From: Evernia prunastri | Taxonomy: Eukaryota > Ascomycota > Lecanoromycetes > Lecanorales > Parmeliaceae | DNA: 53,308 bases | Reading direction: 5' to 3' | Assembly (NCBI GenBank): GCA_003184365.1 | Contig: NKYR01000195.1 | Coordinates: 1-53,308 of the forward strand | In this document: positions 11,501 to 23,500 of the stretch, piece by piece | Layout: each line of letters opens with the position of its first letter | How positions within the stretch are numbered: the first letter of the stretch is position 1 | Position numbers and translations under genes: made by a program | The notes under the pieces: model-generated | Database searches by the model: none | Told to the model about the DNA's origin: nothing | The model's input: only the letters and a program-made list of their open reading frames with translations

Positions 11501-14500
11501 ATGGAGATGGATCTCTTCTACTCAGTACATCAGGATACCCTAGTTGTGAAATAACTATGTCATTACAAGATGAACATGCATTGGCTATTATTAAACAAAA
11601 ATTGGGTGGATCTATAAAATTAAGATCCGGAACAAAGGCTCTTAGGTACAGATTACATAATAAAAAGGTATGATAGAGTTAATTAAGAGAATTAATGGTA
11701 AAGTTAGACATACATCAAGAGTTAAGCAATTGGAATCTGTATGTTCTAACCTAAATATCATAATTATATACCCTATAGCAATTACTAAAAACAATGGATG
11801 ATTCTCTGGGTTTTTTGATGTAGATGGCACAATTACCTATTCTATAAAAAACAACCAACCTCAATTAACTATATCTGTAACTAACAAATTATTAGTTGAT
11901 GTTATTGCATTCAAAGACGTTTTTGGAGGTAATGTATATTTTGATAAAGGTCAAAACGGTTACTATAAGTGATCTATACAATCAAGGGATGACATAGAAC
12001 TTTTTAAAAGTTATCTTTTGATATACCCCTCTTATTCTAATAAAAAACAGAGGTTATTTTTAACAGATAAATATTATGAGTTAAAAGCCCTAAGAGCTTA
12101 TTCTGCTTTACCCGAAAATCCTTTGGCTAAAGCATGAACTAAGTTTAATAATAAATGAAACAATAGAGGATAAAGATATAGTCCAATTAAATAATTTTAA
12201 TTGCATCCAGAGGTTAAATATATAGGCCTCCTAACGTTGCTGTATGCTGGAACTACTTCCATTTATAGTTTTAAATACTCCCTTCCTGTTTTATATACTG
12301 AGGCAGCAATAAGTAAAGTAAAAAAGTTAAAACAATGAAGTAAATCAGCAGGTAACAACATTTTCAATACAATAAGCAATACTTTATTTAGGATACTTTG
12401 CATGCCATGTTTCACATGTTTCACATGCAAAAAAAATGTTGGAACCTCAGAGACTTTACGCAACGAAACCACAGTAAAAACACAAAAAACTAAAAATATT
12501 TCTATTCATGTACCTACACATAAAAAGCCAGTTAATGACACTGGCTTAGGATACTATTTGGCTGGATTAATAGATGGAAATGGTCACTTTAGTACCAAGC
12601 AACAACTAGTTATCGCATTTAATTCATTAGATATTAACTTAGCTTACTACTTAAAAAAAGAAATAGGTTATGGTAGTGTACATAAAGTTAAAAATAAAAA
12701 CTGTGTTATTTTAGTAATAGCAGCAATAAAAGGTTTGGAAAAGGTAATTAATTTGGTAAATGGTAAATTAAGATCAAAGAATAAACTTAATCAAATTTCA
12801 ACAAATATATTAAGTCACGCTAAATTTAAAAACTTTAGTTATATAACAACTTTAAACTTAAATACTAATAACGATCTGGATAACTTGTGATTAGCTGGCT
12901 TTTCTGATGCGGATTCTAGCTTTCAGATAAAGCTAATATATCGTAATAACCGAGTAGAAGTACGTTTAAACTTCCAGATAGATCAAAAAGAAAANTATGA
13001 GTTAAAAGCCCTAAGAGCTTATTCTGCTTTACCCGAAAATCCTTTGGCTAAAGCATGAACTAAGTTTAATAATAAATGAAACAATAGAGGATAAAGATAT
13101 AGTCCAATTAAATAATTTTAATTGCATCCAGAGGTTAAATATATAGGCCTCCTAACGTTGCTGTATGCTGGAACTACTTCCATTTATAGTTTTAAATACT
13201 CCCTTCCTGTTTTATATACTGAGGCAGCAATAAGTAAAGTAAAAAAGTTAAAACAATGAAGTAAATCAGCAGGTAACAACATTTTCAATACAATAAGCAA
13301 TACTTTATTTAGGATACTTTGCATGCCATGTTTCACATGTTTCACATGCAAAAAAAATGTTGGAACCTCAGAGACTTTACGCAACGAAACCACAGTAAAA
13401 ACAGAAAAAACTAAAAATATTTCTATTCATGTACCTACACATAAAAAGCCAGTTAATGACACTGGCTTAGGATACTATTTGGCTGGATTAATAGATGGAA
13501 ATGGTCACTTTAGTACCAAGCAACAACTAGTTATCGCATTTAATTCATTAGATATTAACTTAGCTTACTACTTAAAAAAAGAAATAGGTTATGGTAGTGT
13601 ACATAAAGTTAAAAATAAAAACTGTGTTATTTTAGTAATAGCAGCAATAAAAGGTTTGGAAAAGGTAATTAATTTGGTAAATGGTAAATTAAGATCAAAG
13701 AATAAACTTAATCAAATTTCAACAAATATATTAAGTCACGCTAAATTTAAAAACTTTAGTTATATAACAACTTTAAACTTAAATACTAATAACGATCTGG
13801 ATAACTTGTGATTAGCTGGCTTTTCTGATGCAGATTCTAGCTTTCAGATAAAGCTAATATATCGTAATAACCGAGTAGAAGTACGTTTAAACTTCCAGAT
13901 AGATCAAAAAGAAAATGATTTTCTATTGTTGATAAAAGGATTTTTAGGCGGTAATATTGGTTATAGAAAAAACCAAAATACATATTATTATGGTTCTAGC
14001 TGTTTTGGATCAGCCAAGAAAGTTATTAGTTATTTTGATAAATACCATTTGCTATCTAGCAAATATATTAATTATTTAAGATGAAGAAAAGCTTATATAA
14101 TTATTCAAAATAAAGATCATTTAAGTGAAAACGGTATAGATAAAATCACCAAATTAAAAAATACCATGGATAGATTAAATTTACTTTTTTAACAATAAAA
14201 AGCTGTTGTTTAAGATAAAGTCCTAACAAGAATATTAAATTATTGAGTGTTAAGTAAGTATAGATTCTAATATTAGTATACTCTTAACCAAAAACATTGT
14301 TATATATTAATCATACCAGGTTTTGGTGTAATTAGTACAACCATTTCTGCTAGTTCAAACAAGAGTGTATTTGGTTATCTAGGGATTTGAGAAACCTTGA
14401 GCAAGTTTCGCTAAACAGTCCTTCAGTATCAAACTCCGGGGAAGCCCTAAAGAATTAGGTACTAACAATTAGAGGTAACTCTGAAAGGGCCTGTGTAATT

Positions 14501-17500
14501 ATCAGGATATAGTAACAAGTCTAATTATCTACTAGAAATAGTGAATGGGTAATCGCGGATCTAAGTTCCTTTAAGTTTATTAAAATTTAATAACTTAAAG
14601 GATAAAAGAGCAACGAGTGGACGGTACTGGATATATAATTTTTAGAATTATGTATTTAAGGTGCATTCTAGATTGCCCCTAAAGGGGTTTATTTATTAGC
14701 AATGTTATTATATCATATTACTAATAAATAGTTAAATAAATAAGATAGCTTGGTCAACATATATAACACTTTCCAAACTATTACTTTTTTTTATCCTATA
14801 GTGAAAGCTAGATATATAAGGCCTAAGTATGCAATACGCGTAAAAACTTTTATATCTGTAATAAAAAGGTTTTCTTTACTTCATATATATAGGTTAATAA
14901 AAAACAATATAATTTTTAAATTAGTTTTATTAATTATTTTATTACTTTTAATTTATATAGGTGCAGTAGAAGCAAAAAACTTTTCATATTTTATCTAGGG
15001 TTTAGTCTTGTTATCTATTATACACTCTTCTATAAAAGCAAAAAATAGAGTTGAACATATCTTTACACTATCTTTAAATTTTTTACTTTTTTTTCATTTT
15101 GATATATAATAGGCCAATGCTTTAATATAGAAATAATGTATTCATTTATGGGTTCATATATTTTATTAGGTTTTGATGATTTTGACCTTTCAGGTCATGT
15201 AGAATCAATATTAGGTTCGCATTTACATAAAAAATGTATAGGGGATCTCGGAAGGGGGTAGCGGAGGACCTAACTTCTCTCCTTGATTCTGTATGGACAT
15301 CACTGATTATGATTGGGAAAACATTAATAACTTTGATGATCATCGAAAAACTCTTCAAAACCATCCTGCTTTACGTGATTATAAAGAATACATTCAGTTT
15401 GAAAACTTCAAATATAAGATGTCAAGTATACAAATAGATATAAAAGAGTATAATGATAATCTTTTACACACAAAAGCAAATGAATTCTTATTTGAAAAAC
15501 AGGAGATAACAAAATACTTAGAGGACGAGAAAAAACATAATAATATTTATTCCTGCAGCAGACGTGTTAATGTTACCCCTATAAAATACCTTAATACAAT
15601 TCAAAATGATTTATATGAACTGTGTGTAGAATACAATATACTAAAAAAGGCCAAATTCTATTACGAAAATCAAGGTCTAAATTTAAGTAAAGATTATAAG
15701 GATGCTTTTGAGATTTGGCAAAAAAGGCAAATAGCTATATGACTTGGTGCCTATCATAAATTAAATATGAAATCATTGGGGTTTGATGCTTACATCCCAA
15801 ATCGATATCAAAGTAGTACCGTTTATGATGAAATAAGAGAGAACCTTTTATGTGCGGAGTTATACTTAATAAAAATAAAGGCTATCTATGATGGTTTAAG
15901 CGTAAAAAAATTTAACTACTTTAAATTAGATAACTCTGAGTTTGATAGTTGTGTACTTACGATTTTTAAATCTCATTTTGAAAAATACAAGGAATGTCAT
16001 AATTTTCTAAATGAAAAGGCTATAGAAAGCTTTGATGTGCATCGTATGCCTAAGTCTGCTATAGAATTTTGGTATAAAGAAGTGGTTATTCCACATAAGG
16101 AATATTTTAAGCAATATGATAATAAATATCATGATGGAAAAGTTGGACTAGGATTAGCTGAAAAGTTTTCTAAAAAAATTTTTGACTTAACTAATTACAT
16201 GTCTAATTTGTATAAAAATTAGTTTAAATAGATAGTGTTAACATAGATATATGAGGCCGAAGTCCTAAACACGGGTATATGCCATGATGTCCATTGGTGT
16301 ATTAGGTTTTGTGGTTTGAAGTCACCACATGTACAGTGTTGGACTAGACGTGGATACAAGAGCTTACTTTACAGCTGCCACACTAATAATAGCGGTACCT
16401 ACTGGTATAAAAATATTCAGTTGATTAGCTACATGTTACGGTGTATCATTCCAACTAACACCCTTTATGCTATTTGCACTAGGGTTTGTCTTCATGTTCA
16501 CCGTGGGTGGATTAAGTGGAGTAGTTTTGGCCAATGCCTCCCTTGATATTGCATTCCACGATACGGTTTTGATTGTTTTATTTGGTATTTTTGTACCAAG
16601 CTTATTAAGCATGGCTACAACTGTACTATCACTGTCTAGCACTAATCTTAATATTAATAATAATTACAATGCAATTGATTTATTTGATAATAGTAGCTAT
16701 AATAAATATATAAAACTATTTTGAGTTGGTTTGATGGATGGAGATGGAAGTATTCAGGTAAACCATTGACGTAGTAAATCTTTACAATACAGATTAATAA
16801 TAAAATTATCTAACCTTAAATCTAACTATAATATGTTAATTAAAATTGCTAAAGTTATAGGAGGAACAGTAAGAATAACAGGTAAAGATGCACACGTTAT
16901 ATGAGTAGTTAATAATAAGCAAAAAGTTAAGCAAATTATAAAAATATTTAACACTTACCCTCCTTTAACTTCAAGAAAGATCTGCCAGCTTGCGTTTTTA
17001 AAAGCATGCCTAACTGAAACTNGTCTAATTTGTATAAAAATTAGTTTAAATAGATAGTGTTAACATAGATATATGAGGCCGAAGTCCTAAACACGGGTAT
17101 ATGCCATGATGTCCATTGGTGTATTAGGTTTTGTGGTTTGAAGTCACCACATGTACAGTGTTGGACTAGACGTGGATACAAGAGCTTACTTTACAGCTGC
17201 CACACTAATAATAGCGGTACCTACTGGTATAAAAATATTCAGTTGATTAGCTACATGTTACGGTGGATCATTCCAACTAACACCCTTTATGCTATTTGCA
17301 CTAGGGTTTGTCTTCATGTTCACCGTGGGTGGATTAAGTGGAGTAGTTTTGGCCAATGCCTCCCTTGATATTACATTCCACGATACGGTTTTGATTGTTT
17401 TATTTGGTATTTTTGTACCAAGCTTATTAAGCATGGCTACAACTGTACTATCACTGTCTAGCACTAATCTTAATATTAATAATAATTACAATGCAATTGA

Positions 17501-20500
17501 TTTATTTGATAATAGTAGCTATAATAAATATATAAAACTATTTTGAGTTGGTTTGATGGATGGAGATGGAAGTATTCAGGTAAACCATTGACGTAGTAAA
17601 TCTTTACAATACAGATTAATNACGTGGATACAAGAGCTTACTTTACAGCTGCCACACTAATAATAGCGGTACCTACTGGTATAAAAATATTCAGTTGATT
17701 AGCTACATGTTACGGTGGATCATTCCAACTAACACCCTTTATGCTATTTGCACTAGGGTTTGTCTTCATGTTCACCGTGGGTGGATTAAGTGGAGTAGTT
17801 TTGGCCAATGCCTCCCTTGATATTGCATTCCACGATACGGTTTTGATTGTTTTATTTGGTATTTTTGTACCAAGCTTATTAAGCATGGCTACAACTGTAC
17901 TATCACAGTCTAGCACTAATCTTAATATTAATAATAATTACAATGCAATTGATTTATTTGATAATAGTAGCTATAATAAATATATAAAACTATTTTGAGT
18001 TGGTTTGATGGATGGAGATGGAAGTATTCAGGTAAACCATTGACGTAGTAAATCTTTACAATACAGATTAATAATAAAATTATCTAACCTTAAATCTAAC
18101 TATAATATGTTAATTAAAATTGCTAAAGTTATAGGAGGAACAGTAAGAATAACAGGTAAAGATGCACACGTTATATGAGTAGTTAATAATAAGCAAAAAG
18201 TTAAGCAAATTATAAAAATATTTAACACTTACCCTCCTTTAACTTCAAGAAAGATCTGCCAGCTTGCGTTTTTAAAAGCATGCCTAACTGAAACTTCAAT
18301 AGAGGCTTATCTAATAAATAGAAATTTAAAGTATAATGAACAGCTAAATATTATAAAGTCAAGTGTTAATTTCAAGGCTCCCTGTTATTTTAAAGCATGA
18401 TTATCTGGTTTNTGAAGTCACCACATGTACAGTGTTGGACTAGACGTGGATACAAGAGCTTACTTTACAGCTGCCACACTAATAATAGCGGTACCTACTG
18501 GTATAAAAATATTCAGTTGATTAGCTACATGTTACGGTGGATCATTCCAACTAACACCCTTTATGCTATTTGCACTAGGGTTTGTCTTCATGTTCACCGT
18601 GGGTGGATTAAGTGGAGTAGTTTTGGCCAATGCCTCCCTTGATATTGCATTCCACGATACGGTTTTGATTGTTTTATTTGGTATTTTTGTACCAAGCTTA
18701 TTAAGCATGGCTACAACTGTACTATCACTGTCTAGCACTAATCTTAATATTAATAATAATTACAATGCAATTGATTTATTTGATAATAGTAGCTATAATA
18801 AATATATAAAACTATTTTGAGTTGGTTTGATGGATGGAGATGGAAGTATTCAGATAAACCATTGACGTAGTAAATCTTTACAATACAGATTAATAATAAA
18901 ATTATCTAACCTTAAATCTAACTATAATATGTTAATTAAAATTGCTAAAGTTATAGGAGGAACAGTAAGAATAACAGGTAAAGATGCACACGTTATATGA
19001 GTAGTTAATAATAAGCAAAAAGTTAAGCAAATTATAAAAATATTTAACACTTACCCTCCTTTAACTTCAAGAAAGATCTGCCAGCTTGCGTTTTTGAAAG
19101 CATGCCTAACTGAAACTTCAATAGAGGCTTATCTAATAAATAGAAATTTAAAGTATAATGAACAGCTAAATATTATAAAGTCAAGTGTTAATTTCAAGGC
19201 TCCCTGTTATTTTAAAGCATGATTATCTGGTTTTATAGAAGCCGAAGGTTGTTTTTCGGTAAGAAAAAACAATAACCATTCTTTTTCAATAGGACAGAAT
19301 CATGACCTTTATTTAATAGATGCTATTAAACAGTTTTTTGGGGTAACTAACAAGATTAGAAATCCTTACAGTAAATTTTATTTTTTAGAAATATACAAAA
19401 AACAAGTATTATTAAATATAATCAAACATTGTACTTATTATCCCTTGTTAGGTGAAAAATTAGAATCATTAAAACGAATCAATCAAAAGCTTCTTTAGTA
19501 AGTGTCGTGTTGTCTTGTCACCATGGAAAGATTAATACACTTTTCGGTAATAGTAAAATAGAATACTAATAAACTATTGCTAACGGTGAAGTCTTATATC
19601 TTTTCTAAATGCGGAAAAGATGATACGAAATATAAGATAATACCGTGGAAACCAAAGCTTGTAATACCTTTTTTTACTCTAGAGTTTAAATTGAAAATAT
19701 ACAAGTGAGTAGGATCCGTAGAGGCTAAACGTGACAGTCGAAAGTTTATTAAGTTAAACAATTAGGTAAGTTATAGTCCGACCCACTGCGTGAGTAGTGT
19801 CGTATGTGAGTTTTGCAGCTTAATGTATTGTTCGAGTAGTGTTGCTTTATATGTTCGGTATAATATCATATCTAGGCTTTATACTACTGGCCTTAAGTAT
19901 TAACAGTTTAGAATCTATTCAGGCTTTTATATTTTACTTAATGCAATACTTAATTTCAAATCTAAATGCCTTTGTTTTATTAATTAATATATGATTATTT
20001 TTATTATGTACATAACAAGATCTGACTTACTACTTAATTATTAACGTAAATCATTTATTAAGTATGTGTGTAGTGTTTGCAATAATTAAGTACAGCGCAT
20101 GACCATCATACTTACCTAAAGCACACGCCTTTACTAAAATTACATTAAAGGCTGTTTCTCTTCCTTCTTATTATATTTTAATTCCAGCTATCATGTGTGT
20201 TGGAGATGTTTCAAATGTGGTTGATCACTTGGAAACCGTAAACACCGTAACAGGTGAACTCTTAAAAACACTTGATGTTTCATCTGTTACAGCTAAGCAA
20301 GAATTGGATGTATTATATGATGTGCATGAAAGGTTAAAAGTGGCTATCACCGATACATATAAACAGATATATAATACTATGGCTACTAATAATACATTAG
20401 AAGCTAAACTTAATGCTAAAGGGGTATTAACACGCCCTACTTTAGAACATGTACATNTTACTACTTAATTATTAACGTAAATCATTTATTAAGTATGTGT

Positions 20501-23500
20501 GTAGTGTTTGCAATAATTAAGTACAGCGCATGACCATCATGCTTACCTAAAGCACACGCCTTTACTAAAATTACATTAAAGGCTGTTTCTCTTCCTTCTT
20601 ATTATATTTTAATTCCAGCTATCATGTGTGTTGGAGATGTTTCAAATGTGGTTGATCACTTGGAAACCGTAAACACCGTAACAGGTGAACTCTTAAAAAC
20701 ACTTGATGTTTCATCTGTTACAGCTAAGCAAGAATTGGATGTATTATATGATGTGCATGAAAGGTTAAAAGTGGCTATCACCGATACATATAAACAGATA
20801 TATAATACTATGGCTACTAATAATACATTAGAAGCTAAACTTAATGCTAAAGGGGTATTAACACACCCTACTTTAGAACATGTACATGATACACATAATA
20901 CTATTATCAACAGAATTATACAATTTCATATGCGCGGTATTAGCACGGATGCTTCATACAACAGCCATAATAATATAATGTCGTATGCTAATGCATTTAA
21001 AGCTGAATTTGCCAAAATTAAATTAGATTGTGAAACCCGTTCAGATCTTATACATTAGTGCACAGAAATATGATTAAATATTTAACTACTATATGACTTA
21101 CTACGTAGTAGCTCAAATGGGCCTGAATAATTCATCTTCTAGTAAGAATTATTTTGCAACTGACTATATGCTGGAAACTATATCATTTGTGTATCGTTTA
21201 CTATTTATTTATACGTTTTATCTTTATAAATTAGATGTCAGTAAGATTAATCTCAATCTTTTAAATAGTCAAAATAACAATACTACAATAAGTCCTAAGC
21301 TTATGGATATACAATCAGCAGAAAACTGTAAAGGATTCTCAGAGACTACACGTCAGTTACCAGATCTTGAAGAAGATAAATTTTGAAATTGATTTGCAGG
21401 TATAATAGATGGAGATGGCAATTTTGATATCAGATTGGATCAAAATAAAAGAGTTTTAAAACAAATTAGAATTAAACTACATAATAGAGATATGAGAATA
21501 TTAACACGTATTCAAAATTTTTTACATATTGGTAGAATTAGAGCGGATAAAAAAAAACCCTATTCCACATATATAGTATCTACTAAAGAGGATATGATGC
21601 ATGTTATTAAAAATGTTAATGGCTTTATAAGACTTAAGGTACCTGCTTATAAAGAGGCATGTAAATTATTTAATGTAAACTGCATTGAAGCCAATTATAG
21701 CATTGGCTTATATGATCCGTATTTAGCAGGTTTAGTAGACACTGACGGTAGCGTAGTATTCAATTACGCTGGTAATAGAATAGAATGTAATATAGAATTC
21801 CAATATAATGAATATACGTCTAAATTAAATTTTGATAATACCATATTAAATTGTAAACCGTCAATTCTTGTGCGTAAAAAATCTTCTAGCTCAGCTGGTA
21901 ATAAAAACTTCATATCTATTGCATTTAAATTTCAAAACGTTAATAATATGCTCTTTATATATGATTATTTTATGCATAATAGGCTATATTGTGATATTAA
22001 GTTCTATAGGGTTACTAAAATTAAACCCTTTATAGCAATTAGAAAATATAAAACATTTCCTAAACATAGTATAGAGCATAAGATATATTCAGACCTTGTA
22101 ATAGATTGAATTAAATATGAAAACCCCTTATGATATAAGGTTCCTTTTGTTAATAAACATCTATTATCTAAAGATAACTAGTATATTTATTACTGGTAAA
22201 GATATAGTCCACAACTTATATAAATTACCTTAAATAAGTTGCATTTTCATTACGTATTAAGTATGGGAGCTGTATTTGCACTATACAGTGCATGGTATTT
22301 CTGAATACCAAAAATATTAGGTGTAGACTACAATAGATCATGAGGTAAAGCACATTTCTGGATATTATTTACAGGGGTGAATGTTACATTTTTCCCTCAA
22401 CATTTCTTAGGTCTACAAGGAATGCCACGTCGTATCAGTGATTATGCTGATGCGTTCGCAGGATGAAATTTAGTAAGTAGTTTTGGTTCAATCATTAGTG
22501 TAATAGCTACATGATTGTTCCTATACATATTATATGTTCAATTAGTAGAGGGTAAAGCTACATCAAGATACCCTTGATTAAGTCCTGAATTCTGTAGCGA
22601 CACACTACAAACGCACTTAACTAGAGCATTTAACTCATTGGAATGAGGACTAAATAGTCCGCCAAAGCCTCATNAATCTTCTAGCTCAGCTGGTAATAAA
22701 AACTTCATATCTATTGCATTTAAATTTCAAAACGTTAATAATATGCTCTTTATATATGATTATTTTATGCATAATAGGCTATATTGTGATATTAAGTTCT
22801 ATAGGGTTACTAAAATTAAACCCTTTATAGCAATTAGAAAATATAAAACATTTCCTAAACATAGTATAGAGCATAAGATATATTCAGACTTTGTAATAGA
22901 TTGAATTAAATATGAAAACCCCTTATGATATAAGGTTCCTTTTGTTAATAAACATCTATTATCTAAAGATAACTAGTATATTTATTACTGGTAAAGATAT
23001 AGTCCACAACTTATATAAATTACCTTAAATAAGTTGCATTTTCATTACGTATTAAGTATGGGAGCTGTATTTGCACTATACAGTGCATGGTATTTCTGAA
23101 TACCAAAAATATTAGGTGTAGACTACAATAGATCATGAGGTAAAGCTCATTTCTGGATATTATTTACAGGGGTGAATGTTACATTTTTCCCTCAACATTT
23201 CTTAGGTCTACAAGGAATGCCACGTCGTATCAGTGATTATGCTGATGCGTTCGCAGGATGAAATTTAGTAAGTAGTTTTGGTTCAATCATTAGTGTAATA
23301 GCTACATGATTGTTCCTATACATATTATATGTTCAATTAGTAGAGGGTAAAGCTACATCAAGATACCCTTGATTAAGTCCTGAATTCTGTAGCGACACAC
23401 TACAAACGCACTTAACTAGAGCATTTAACTCATTGGAATGAGGACTAAATAGTCCGCCAAAGCCTCATGCTTTTGTGAGTTTACCCTTACAAAGCCGTTT

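Noticed and set aside
14387..14700. Group II intron in cox1
   Set aside because: No GUGCG start and no domain V-type hairpin were found; the strings fit a group I-like core better.
16316..18642. Repeated 76-81 codon plus-strand ORFs (MKSPHVQCWTRRGYK...)
   Set aside because: Out-of-frame reading of cox1 exon 8; the true frame gives conserved cox1 sequence.
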